DNA of 64,000 bases from SIG607 sp045586405 (GTDB lineage: Bacteria; Bacillota; Clostridia; Oscillospirales; Acutalibacteraceae). Each line of letters starts with the position of its first letter. Position 1 is the stretch's first letter. Location: positions 6,806-70,805 of the forward strand of contig JAZNAG010000141.1 of assembly GCA_045586405.1 (NCBI GenBank), in the 5' to 3' direction. Below, piece by piece: positions 27,683 through 35,639 of the stretch. The translations under genes were made by a program, and so were the position numbers. A model generated the notes under the pieces. That model was not told the DNA's origin. It did not search any database and saw only the letters and a list, made by a program, of their open reading frames with translations.

Positions 27683-28957
27683 TTGCCCGAACTGATAAAA
27701 ACCGTTGCAAACGGTGTTGAAAAAATTTATCTTCAAAATAATTCTTTTAATACAACTCTTGTGTCAGTGAATTTCTATCTGCCCCTTCGCCGTGAAACAA
27801 TAGCAAAATATGCGTTGCTTCCCGAAATACTTATTACCTGTTCGGCAGATTATCCCGATTATCTGAAACTGAATTTTAAGCTCTCACAGCTTTACGGAGC
27901 TGATGCTGAATGCTCAGTTTCAAAGGTTGGGGACTGTTTGTGTATTAAGTTTATTGCTTCTTCTATTAACGACCGCTTTGCTTTCAGCGGTGAAAAGGCT
28001 GTAAGCGACAGCGTGAATTTACTGCTTGACCTTATTTTCAGACCTAAGGTAAAGAACAATGCCTTTTTTGAAGAGGACCTTAAAAGAGAAAAGCGTAAGC
28101 TAATCGACAGAATTAAGGGTGACCTTAACGAGAAGCGTATTTACGCGAGAAACCGTCTTGTATCTGAAATGTTTGAAGATGATCCTTTTGGCGCTTATCG
28201 TCTTGGTACTGTAGAAGAGGTAGAAAAAATTACGGGCAATGACCTTTATGAAGCATATAAACAAATGCTAAGCTCTGCCTTTATAAGAATACACACTGTG
28301 GGCGAAAAAGAATCAACCGATATATATGACAGAATAACAGCCGAGCTTTCAAAAATAGAGCGTAAAAATATTACCGACATATACAGTTCTACAGCGCTTA
28401 AAGAGAGAGAAAGCGTTAAGCGTGTAAGTGAAAATATGGATGTAGCTCAGGGTAAACTTGTTATGGGCTTTAACTGTCCCTTTGGTGATGATGACAGCAA
28501 CCTTGACACTATGATTATGTGTGACATTTTCGGTGGAGGACCTTATTCAAGACTTTTCGGTAATGTAAGAGAAAAAATGAGCCTTTGTTACTATTGCAGT
28601 GCTTCTTCTATGAGAAACAAAGGATTTATGATGGTTGACTGCGGTGTTGAAAAGGATAATGCCGAAAGCGCCGAAAAAGCTATTCTTGAACAGCTTGAAA
28701 TAATGAAGAACGGTGAGTTTACTGATTTCGAATTTGCCTCGTCTATAAAGAGTATAAGCGATTCCCTTAAATCTTACCGTGACAGTAAACAGGGACTTGA
28801 TTTATGGTATACCATTAAGGCGCCAAACAAAAATCTTTACTCTCCCGAAGAAATTATCGAAAAGCTTAGCGCTGTTACCAAAGACGGTGTAGCAACCGCA
28901 GCTAAAAAATGTAAGTATAACACAGTATATATGCTGATGCCGGAGGATAACCGATGA
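27683..28957 (+). CDS. M16 peptidase-like protein, YmfF type (no zinc motif)
   Basis: 424 residues with the tandem M16 fold of insulinase-like proteins but without the HxxEH zinc motif, as in YmfF of Bacillus, where YmfF/YmfH are linked to EF-P modification. Family hallmarks include CDIFGGGPYSRLFGNVREK and a SYRDSKQ segment. The TTG at 27683 is 8 bases after GGAGG and is preferred over TTG 27668, which overlaps that site. It overlaps the next gene by 4 bases and is expected to form an inactive/active heterodimer with it. Confidence 0.82.
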   Translation: MPELIKTVANGVEKIYLQNNSFNTTLVSVNFYLPLRRETIAKYALLPEILITCSADYPDYLKLNFKLSQLYGADAECSVSKVGDCLCIKFIASSINDRFAFSGEKAVSDSVNLLLDLIFRPKVKNNAFFEEDLKREKRKLIDRIKGDLNEKRIYARNRLVSEMFEDDPFGAYRLGTVEEVEKITGNDLYEAYKQMLSSAFIRIHTVGEKESTDIYDRITAELSKIERKNITDIYSSTALKERESVKRVSENMDVAQGKLVMGFNCPFGDDDSNLDTMIMCDIFGGGPYSRLFGNVREKMSLCYYCSASSMRNKGFMMVDCGVEKDNAESAEKAILEQLEIMKNGEFTDFEFASSIKSISDSLKSYRDSKQGLDLWYTIKAPNKNLYSPEEIIEKLSAVTKDGVATAAKKCKYNTVYMLMPEDNR

Positions 28958-30225
28958 AGAAAGAAGTTTTTTTAAGCCGCTTTGGTGAGAGCTATGTAAA
29001 ATATACTCATCCTTCAGGCCTTAAAATATTTGTAGCTGAAAAACCCGGTTTTTCATCAAACTATGCTATATTCGGAACAAAATATGGCTCTATCGATACC
29101 TTTTTCAGTAATGACTCGGGTGAAAGCTTTATATCCGTACCTGAGGGAATTGCTCATTTTCTAGAGCATAAGCTTTTTGAAAGTGAAGACGGTGACGCTT
29201 TTACACGATATGCTGCTACAGGGGCAAGTGCAAATGCCTACACCTCTTTTGATAGAACCTGTTATTTGTTTTCCTGCTCACAGCGGTTTTATGACAATTT
29301 GGATATACTGCTCGATTTTGTTCAGAGCCCCTATTTTACCAAAAAGACCGTTGAAAAGGAGCAGGGCATTATCGGTCAGGAAATAAGAATGTATGACGAC
29401 AGCCCGTCCTGGCGTGTGCTGTTTAATATGCTTGAAACCATGTACCTAAATCACCCTGTAAGAATAGATATTGCAGGAACGGTAGAAAGTATAGCAAAAA
29501 TTACCGATAAGCTTCTTTATGACTGTTATGATACCTTTTATAATCCTGCCAATATGTTCGTTTGCGTTGCAGGTAATGTAAAGGCTGACGAAATTGCGGA
29601 TTTTGTTTCATCTCACTTAAAAGAAAAGGAAAAGGTAGAGGTTATAAGAGGTAAGCACCGTGAACCTGATACCGTAAAGGCAGATTATGTTGAAGCAAAA
29701 TTAGAGGTAGCATCACCTCAGTTTTGTTTAGGCTTTAAAGAAAATTGCGACACTCCCGAGAAAACTGCAAAGGAAAGAATTTCTATGGGTGTTACCCTTG
29801 AAGTTCTTGCGGGGGATTGCTCACCGCTTTATAAACGCCTTACTGATCTTGAGCTTATAAATGACGAATTTGAAACAGAGTACTTTACGGGAACGGGATA
29901 TGCGTGTATAATGTTTTCAGGTGAGTCTGAAAAGCCTGAAAAAGTAAAGGCTGAAATAATCAGCGAAATAAACTTACTGCTTTCTGAGGGAATAGACGAG
30001 CAACTTCTAAACACAGTAAAACGCGCTATGTACGGTGATGTCATAAGGCGTTTTGACAGCTGTGAGGCTATTGTCAGTCAAATGGTTGAATGTGCTATGT
30101 TCGGATATGATTTGTTTGAGGAACAAGAAATTTTAGAAAAAATAAGCAGTGCGGACGTATTAAACTGCTTAAATAAGCTAAAGGAAGAAAAGAGTGTTCT
30201 TTCGGTAATATTACCTAAAGACTAA
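28954..30225 (+). CDS. M16 metallopeptidase, YmfH type (zinc site present)
   Basis: 423 residues. The inverted zinc motif is present as HFLEH near residue 69, with the downstream Glu region EKEQGIIGQEIRMYDD. A C-terminal second M16 domain follows (LEVLAGDCSPLYKRLTDLELI). Catalytic partner of the preceding protein. In Bacillus the homologues sit beside the EF-P-modifying reductase YmfI; no such gene is visible here, so the EF-P link is inference from homology only. Confidence 0.87.
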   Translation: MKKEVFLSRFGESYVKYTHPSGLKIFVAEKPGFSSNYAIFGTKYGSIDTFFSNDSGESFISVPEGIAHFLEHKLFESEDGDAFTRYAATGASANAYTSFDRTCYLFSCSQRFYDNLDILLDFVQSPYFTKKTVEKEQGIIGQEIRMYDDSPSWRVLFNMLETMYLNHPVRIDIAGTVESIAKITDKLLYDCYDTFYNPANMFVCVAGNVKADEIADFVSSHLKEKEKVEVIRGKHREPDTVKADYVEAKLEVASPQFCLGFKENCDTPEKTAKERISMGVTLEVLAGDCSPLYKRLTDLELINDEFETEYFTGTGYACIMFSGESEKPEKVKAEIISEINLLLSEGIDEQLLNTVKRAMYGDVIRRFDSCEAIVSQMVECAMFGYDLFEEQEILEKISSADVLNCLNKLKEEKSVLSVILPKD

Positions 30226-30242
30226 GAAAGGAAATTAAAGTT

Positions 30243-31163
30243 ATGGCAAATACAATTACAATTTTCGGCATTACTTTAAATATCGATCCTGTTGCATTCA
30301 CCATTCCCGGTATTAACTGGCCGATTTACTGGTACGGTATACTTATCGGTACCGGCTGTCTGCTGGCTCTCATTTACGGTATGGTATACGCTCCGCGCTT
30401 TAATATTGATAAGGACAGAATGTTAGACGTAGTGCTTGTTACCATTCCCGTTGCTATTCTTTGTGCGAGAGCATACTACTGTATTTTTGACAATGTCAGC
30501 GGAACGAAAATCACCTCTGTCAAAGAGTTTTTCGGTCTTGGTCAGGTTGGTGGTTTTTCGGGACTTGCTATTTATGGCGGAATAATCGGCGCTTTCCTTT
30601 GCGGTGCGCTTATGTGTAAACTTCGTAAGGTAAATATACTTGATATGTTTGACCTTGCCGCTGTCGGTTTTTTAATCGGTCAGGCAATAGGCAGATGGGG
30701 TAACTTTACAAACCAAGAAGCTTACGGCACCTTTACAGGCAGCAGCTGGTGGGGTATGGAAAGCAGTATAACAAAAATAGAACTTGGTGACGGTCTTGTT
30801 CACCCCTGCTTTTTGTATGAGTCTGTCTGGTGTATTATAGGTTTTATAATTCTTCATAGAATAAGCAAAAACAGAAAGTTCAGCGGACAGATATTCTTAA
30901 TGTACGGTGCTTGGTACGGCTTTGGCAGATTCTTTATTGAGGGGCTTAGAACCGACAGTCTTACCTTAGGTAAAATAAGAATTTCTCAAATGGTTGCCAT
31001 TATTGCCTTTGTTACCTGTACTGCTTTGGTTCTGTACTTATATAATAAACACAAAAAGAAAGCCGAAACCTTGCCTTATGAAGAAATGTTCAAAGAGCAA
31101 ATGGACGACGGCGATGAAGAAACAGCCCAAGAGGAACAGGCTAATATTATTGCGGAGGAATAA
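30243..31163 (+). CDS. lgt: Prolipoprotein diacylglyceryl transferase
   Basis: Integral membrane enzyme that attaches diacylglycerol to the lipobox Cys. Seven hydrophobic segments; the Lgt signature GRWGNFTNQEAYG is intact, and the YWYGILIG and GRFFIEGLRTDSL elements are present. A ~35-residue charged Glu-rich cytoplasmic tail extends beyond the last helix, longer than usual. At least three lipoprotein-type substrates are encoded in or near this window, including one two genes downstream. Confidence 0.95.
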   Translation: MANTITIFGITLNIDPVAFTIPGINWPIYWYGILIGTGCLLALIYGMVYAPRFNIDKDRMLDVVLVTIPVAILCARAYYCIFDNVSGTKITSVKEFFGLGQVGGFSGLAIYGGIIGAFLCGALMCKLRKVNILDMFDLAAVGFLIGQAIGRWGNFTNQEAYGTFTGSSWWGMESSITKIELGDGLVHPCFLYESVWCIIGFIILHRISKNRKFSGQIFLMYGAWYGFGRFFIEGLRTDSLTLGKIRISQMVAIIAFVTCTALVLYLYNKHKKKAETLPYEEMFKEQMDDGDEETAQEEQANIIAEE

Positions 31164-31167
31164 AATT

Positions 31168-32022
31168 ATGGCACAGATTATTGACGGTCGCGCAGTTGCG
31201 GCTTATGTCAAAAACAGAGAAAAAGATGAGGTTAAAGCATTAAACGAGAAGGGAATAGAGGTTAGCCTTGCAGTAATACTTGTAGGTAATGATCCTGCTT
31301 CTTGCGTTTATGTTGCCAATAAGAGAAAAGACTGTGACGAGCTTGGAATAAAGTCTATAGAATACGCACTCCCTGAAGAAACCTCTATGGAAGAACTTTT
31401 AAGCCTTATTGATAATCTTAATAACGATAAGAACATAAACGGTATACTTTGTCAGCTTCCTTTACCTCGTCATCTTGACGAAACGAAGGTGCTTGAAGCA
31501 ATTTCGCCTTTAAAGGATGTTGATGCTTTCCATCCCGAAAATGTAGGCAGAATAATGATGGGCAAATACGAGTTTTTACCCTGTACTCCTGCAGGTATTA
31601 TGGAAATGCTCAGCTACTATAACATAGAAACAAATGGTAAAGACTGTGTAGTAATAGGTAGAAGCAATATTGTAGGTAAACCTATGGCAATGCTTATGCT
31701 TCACAGTAACTCTACCGTTACAATATGCCATTCAAGAACTAAAGACTTAAAGGCTGCTTGTCTTGGCGCTGATATTCTTATAAGCGCAGTAGGTAAAGCC
31801 GATTTTGTTACTGCTGATATGGTTAAAGACGGCGCTGTGGTTATTGATGTAGGAATGAACCGCAATAAAGACGGTAAGCTTTGCGGCGACGTTGATTATG
31901 ATGCCGTAAAAGAAAAAGCCTCTATGATAACCCCCGTACCCGGCGGTGTAGGACCTATGACAAGAGCTATGCTTATGTGCAACACCGTAACAGCTGCTAA
32001 AAAACAGAACGGACTTAAATAA
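31168..32022 (+). CDS. folD: Bifunctional methylenetetrahydrofolate dehydrogenase/cyclohydrolase
   Basis: Interconverts 5,10-methylene- and 10-formyl-tetrahydrofolate. Motifs: VGNDPASCVYVANKRKDC with the catalytic Lys, LCQLPLPRHL, DVDAFHPENVGR, the NADP-binding GRSNIVGKPMAML and the closing TPVPGGVGPMTRAML. 284 residues from the ATG at 31168, which follows TGCGGAGGA; the longer upstream frame runs through the lgt tail in another frame and is rejected. Confidence 0.97.
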   Translation: MAQIIDGRAVAAYVKNREKDEVKALNEKGIEVSLAVILVGNDPASCVYVANKRKDCDELGIKSIEYALPEETSMEELLSLIDNLNNDKNINGILCQLPLPRHLDETKVLEAISPLKDVDAFHPENVGRIMMGKYEFLPCTPAGIMEMLSYYNIETNGKDCVVIGRSNIVGKPMAMLMLHSNSTVTICHSRTKDLKAACLGADILISAVGKADFVTADMVKDGAVVIDVGMNRNKDGKLCGDVDYDAVKEKASMITPVPGGVGPMTRAMLMCNTVTAAKKQNGLK

Positions 32023-32023
32023 T

Positions 32024-32713
32024 ATGAAAAAAGTTATTGCAATTATTTGCATTTTGGTTTTGTGTTTTATTTTGGCGGGTTGTCAAAATAAGGCGGAAAT
32101 TAAATATCAGAATAATAGTGATCTTATTTACTGTACAGAGGATAACGTTACCGAAAAGGTTGCAAAATCTCTTGATAAAAGCAAAAAAGAACTGAGAGAG
32201 TCTATGCAGAAAAACGGTATGGTTTTTTACGGTATTGCCGCAGATAATTCCTATACGGTATCTATCGTTAAAGAAACTACCGATTTTTCTGAAAAGGCTG
32301 TAGATTTTTCTGCTTTTGATGAAAAAGGACTTTATGAAATCTCGGCTGAAATAGCCCCTAACCTTATTACATATCATAAGACGGCAAATGAGGTTTATAT
32401 TGTTCAGGATACCGTTTCCTTCAGTGCGGAGGGTGAACACCCGGCAAGACAGTACATAACCGTAAAAAACGGCAGTTTTTATATTATTACCTTTGCTTTT
32501 GCAAATGAAACTTTAAAGGATAAATATATGTTATCTGCTCAAAACATTGTTAATGATATAAGAATAAATACGGGTTATGAGAATTTTTCTTTTTACAGCG
32601 TAATAATTGTTGTTTTGTTATTGGCAATAATTTCGGTTATAGTATATGTTGGTATCACTCTTTTAAAGGATTTCAAAAAGGCAAAAGAGCACAAGAAAAC
32701 AACCAATAATTAA
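32024..32713 (+). CDS. Lipoprotein with C-terminal membrane helix, unknown function
   Basis: 229 residues. Lipobox LAGC at 18-21 after a hydrophobic signal sequence; an exported domain of ~165 residues; then a hydrophobic helix (about 191-214, SVIIVVLLLAIISVIVYVG) and a basic cytoplasmic tail (KKAKEHKKTTNN). It is thus predicted to be anchored at both ends, by lipid and by helix. Start is one base after the folD stop with a poor ribosome binding site, implying coupling. No family recognised; similar to conserved Clostridia lipoproteins of unknown role. Confidence 0.72.
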   Translation: MKKVIAIICILVLCFILAGCQNKAEIKYQNNSDLIYCTEDNVTEKVAKSLDKSKKELRESMQKNGMVFYGIAADNSYTVSIVKETTDFSEKAVDFSAFDEKGLYEISAEIAPNLITYHKTANEVYIVQDTVSFSAEGEHPARQYITVKNGSFYIITFAFANETLKDKYMLSAQNIVNDIRINTGYENFSFYSVIIVVLLLAIISVIVYVGITLLKDFKKAKEHKKTTNN

Positions 32714-32739
32714 CTTTTTATTCATATATAAGCTTAAAG

Positions 32740-32769
32740 TTGTTAAAAAATATATTTTAAAATTATACT
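32740..32769 (+). promoter_or_regulatory. Probable promoter of htrA
   Basis: TTGTTA, 18-base spacer, TATACT, 26 bases before the start codon; surrounding DNA is strongly AT-rich. Confidence 0.6.
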
Positions 32770-32795
32770 GAGATTTATCAAAGGAGAACTGACTT

Positions 32796-34022
32796 ATGAG
32801 CGAATTTCATAACGATGATATGGGTAGCGTAAACCCTGCTGGAGAAAAGCTATATTATGCAACGCCTGTTACACCCTATAAGCCGCCTAAAAAAAGCGGA
32901 AACGGTGTTACTGTTGTTGTCTGTGTGCTTTTGTCTTTGGTAATTGGTCTTTCAAGCGGTCTGTTTGCTGCAAACTATATGTTAAAAAATATGCCTCAGG
33001 GCAGTAATGATAGCACAGTTGAAGAAGGCAAAACAAACATAAACATTACGGTTGACGAAACCGCTAATTCTACTATTGAGGCGGTTGCCAAAAAGGTTAA
33101 TCCCAGCGTTGTCGGTATCAGAACTACCGTTGCTGTGCAAAGTTTTTTTGGCGGAAGTTCCGAATCAACAGGTGAGGGTAGCGGTGTTATATACTCTGCT
33201 GACGGTTATATAATCACAAACTATCACGTAATTGAAAGCGCCACAGGAAGAACTAACGCTTCTATTGAGGTTTATTTCGAAAGTCAAACAGAAACTCCTG
33301 TAGCGGCAACTGTGGTAGGCTACAATATTGCTTATGACCTTGCTGTTGTTAAGGTGGATAAGAAAGACCTGACACCTATTGAAATAGCTGATGTGAAAAA
33401 TCTTGCTGTAGGACAGTACGTTGCGGCAATAGGTGCACCGGGCGGCCTTGAATATATGGGCAGTGTAAGCTACGGTGTAATAAGCGGTCTTAACCGTACT
33501 GTTACTGTAAGCAACTCTACCGACCAGTCTATATCACTGATTCAAACAGACGCGGCAATTAACCCCGGTAACTCGGGCGGCGCTCTTGTTAATATCAATG
33601 GTCAGCTTATAGGTATAAACAGTTCTAAAATCGTTTCCGAAAGCTTTGAAGGAATGGGCTTTGCTATTCCTGTTGATACAGTTAAAGAGATATGCGATAA
33701 AATAATTGCTAAAGAATATAATCCTGATCCCTATATAGGCATAACACTCAGCCAATCGTGGTCTGCAGATAGGCTTCAGCAGTACGGTTATCCTGCAGGC
33801 GCAGTTGTTACCAATGTTGTAAGCGGCGCTCCTGCTGATGCGGCGGGAATTAAGAGGGGAGATATTATTACCGAATTTGACGGCAAAGCGGTTAATGACA
33901 CCGATTCATTCTCTGAAGCTCTTAATAATTGCAAACCCGGTGATACGATTTCTGTAAAGATTTACCGTTCGGGCCGTTACTATTCAACAGCAATTACAAT
34001 TAGCTCAAATAACGCTCAGTAA
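32796..34022 (+). CDS. htrA: HtrA/DegP-like membrane-anchored serine protease
   Basis: S1C trypsin-like protease with one PDZ domain, handling misfolded proteins outside the membrane. Short cytoplasmic N-terminus, membrane anchor at about 38-66 (VTVVVCVLLSLVIGLSSGLF), catalytic His in TNYHVI, Asp in YDLAVVKVD, Ser in NPGNSGGALV, and a PDZ domain from about residue 310 (YIGITLSQS to VKIYRSG). 408 residues. AAAGGAG ribosome binding site; monocistronic between its promoter and a strong terminator. Confidence 0.95.
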   Translation: MSEFHNDDMGSVNPAGEKLYYATPVTPYKPPKKSGNGVTVVVCVLLSLVIGLSSGLFAANYMLKNMPQGSNDSTVEEGKTNINITVDETANSTIEAVAKKVNPSVVGIRTTVAVQSFFGGSSESTGEGSGVIYSADGYIITNYHVIESATGRTNASIEVYFESQTETPVAATVVGYNIAYDLAVVKVDKKDLTPIEIADVKNLAVGQYVAAIGAPGGLEYMGSVSYGVISGLNRTVTVSNSTDQSISLIQTDAAINPGNSGGALVNINGQLIGINSSKIVSESFEGMGFAIPVDTVKEICDKIIAKEYNPDPYIGITLSQSWSADRLQQYGYPAGAVVTNVVSGAPADAAGIKRGDIITEFDGKAVNDTDSFSEALNNCKPGDTISVKIYRSGRYYSTAITISSNNAQ

Positions 34023-34027
34023 AAAAC

Positions 34028-34066
34028 AAACCGAAGTAACGAAAGTTACTTCGGTTTTCTTTTTTA
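34028..34066. terminator. Terminator shared by htrA and the convergent operon
   Basis: 13-bp perfect stem (AAACCGAAGTAAC with complement) and GAAA loop, T-rich on the right and A-rich on the left. Confidence 0.9.
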
Positions 34067-34576
34067 AAACGCTGCTATTAAGGCGGGAATACCGTAGGAA
34101 ATAATCGAAATAATTATACCTGCGCTCAGTACCCCTAAAAGTATAGCAGTGAAGGAATGTTTTATCCGCATATCAAGTACATCCGCTACAAGCGCTCCTG
34201 TCCAGGCGCCTGTGCCGGGCAGGGGAATGGCAACGAATAAAAACAGCCCCCAGAACTTGTATTTTTTTAGTGACTCGGAGTTTGCTTTTTCTCTTGCTTT
34301 TTTGTCAAGCTTTTCTACCATTTTGGCAAAGAGTTTTGTCTTTCTTAAAAGATTAAAAATCTTTCTTATAAATAGCAGAACGAAGGGAATGGGAACCAGA
34401 TTTCCTATAACGCATATAGGGAAGGCAACATATAAATTTATGTTTAATAGTGCAGCAGCAATCAGTCCGCCCCTCAACTCTAAAATAGGAAGCAGGGAAA
34501 TAACAAATACTAAAAGCTCGTCAGGAATTTTACTTTTAAAAAATTCTACAAAGCTTTGTACAATTTCTTCTGTCAT
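34064..34576 (-). CDS. COG2426 small membrane protein (putative small multidrug export family)
   Basis: 170 residues, three to four membrane helices, with the family motifs SLLPILELRGGLIAAALL and VAIPLPGTGAWTGALVADVL. Members are annotated as putative small multidrug exporters (PF06695) without firm function; the re-entrant-loop motif also resembles DedA-like transporters. Last gene of the minus-strand operon, 17 bases after the previous stop. Confidence 0.85.
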   Translation of the reverse strand: MTEEIVQSFVEFFKSKIPDELLVFVISLLPILELRGGLIAAALLNINLYVAFPICVIGNLVPIPFVLLFIRKIFNLLRKTKLFAKMVEKLDKKAREKANSESLKKYKFWGLFLFVAIPLPGTGAWTGALVADVLDMRIKHSFTAILLGVLSAGIIISIISYGIPALIAAF

Positions 34577-34593
34577 AGTTTTTCCTCTCTATG

Positions 34594-35616
34594 TTACAAA
34601 AAATCAAAAAATTCTTTTACATATTCCGTTACCGGTATCGAACTTGCCATTGGATAGTAAACCAACATATAAAGAAGAGCACCGGCTACTATAAGCATAA
34701 GACCTATAAGAATAAGAATGGCAACAGTGAGTTTGCTTACGGGTTTGCGTACAGCTTTTTCTTCGTCATAGTCGTCAGTATCTTCTAAATCGGTATCGTT
34801 CTGCATATTTGCAATTATAAAATCATCATTTATAGAAATGCTGTCTTGCTCGTCTTCGCTTTTTTCTTCCGTTAAAATTGTGTTGACGTTTTCTTTTGTA
34901 AATACGATTTCTTCTTCGGTCTGCTCCTCTTCGTTTTCTTCTGCAGAAACTTCTTCTATTTTCGCTAATTCTTCTGCTTCGTTTAAGTTTTCTGCTATTT
35001 CTTCTATAGCTTCTTCGGTCATTTCGATAACATTATCAGAGGCTTCTGTAACATCTTCGGTGTTTTCTTCACTATCAAGCGAAATATCTTCAAAAACAGT
35101 TTCGGTTTCTTCTGCATTCTTGGCGGAATCTTCATTTATAACATTATCGGTTTCGGGAACGCGGCTTAAAGCGGTAATATAAGGGAATACCAGATTATCG
35201 CAAATTTCTTTGCGTAATGCTTTTGATTCAGGAAGCAAAATTATAGACTGCGGTCCGCTTTCTATAATGCAACCTGAAAGAGTACCGTCTTTGCTAACAA
35301 GTGGCAAAGAGCCTTTTAAAACCATAGGTTCCTCGGGTGAAGTTATGATATATTCAGAGGTGTCTGCACCCACAAGAGGTATGCTTACGGCTTTTGAAAC
35401 AAGGTCGGTAATACCACAGTCACCGTGCAGTTCGCCAATAATGAGTATAATACGGCTTCTGCTGACAGCTCTTGCAAGACCTGAAAGCATTTCTTTGGGC
35501 TGATGCGTATGTGAATTAAGAATACGTGAATGACAGCAACCACCAAGATTGAATTCGAATTCAAAATCTGATGGAGTATCATAGTAAATGATATCGATTT
35601 TTAAATTCTGTACCAT
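34594..35616 (-). CDS. Membrane protein with cryptic CinA-N/MoCF-like domain and acidic linker
   Basis: 340 residues. Residues 1-150 resemble a degenerate CinA N-terminal (molybdopterin-binding-like) domain: IILIIGELHG stands where VILTGGLGPT is expected, and GTLSGCIIESGPQSIILLPESKALRKEICDNLVFPYI is spaced like the family's GTAPGF...ILLPGPPxE...VLPYL segment (quoted in parts of one stretch, residues 111-147). Residues 155-290 are very acidic (Glu/Asp) and probably disordered. One helix (296-321) crosses the membrane, leaving about 19 residues outside. No signal peptide, so N-in topology. AGGAG ribosome binding site 9 bases before ATG. It follows the CinA-sortase fusion by 23 bases. Function unknown; domain match is by eye. 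Confidence 0.65.
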   Translation of the reverse strand: MVQNLKIDIIYYDTPSDFEFEFNLGGCCHSRILNSHTHQPKEMLSGLARAVSRSRIILIIGELHGDCGITDLVSKAVSIPLVGADTSEYIITSPEEPMVLKGSLPLVSKDGTLSGCIIESGPQSIILLPESKALRKEICDNLVFPYITALSRVPETDNVINEDSAKNAEETETVFEDISLDSEENTEDVTEASDNVIEMTEEAIEEIAENLNEAEELAKIEEVSAEENEEEQTEEEIVFTKENVNTILTEEKSEDEQDSISINDDFIIANMQNDTDLEDTDDYDEEKAVRKPVSKLTVAILILIGLMLIVAGALLYMLVYYPMASSIPVTEYVKEFFDFL

Positions 35617-35639
35617 AATTTATGCTCCTGTCTTTTAAA

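Noticed and set aside
30994..31167. N-terminal extension of FolD
   Set aside because: The extra 58 codons overlap lgt in another frame, are basic and non-homologous, and the internal ATG has a strong ribosome binding site.
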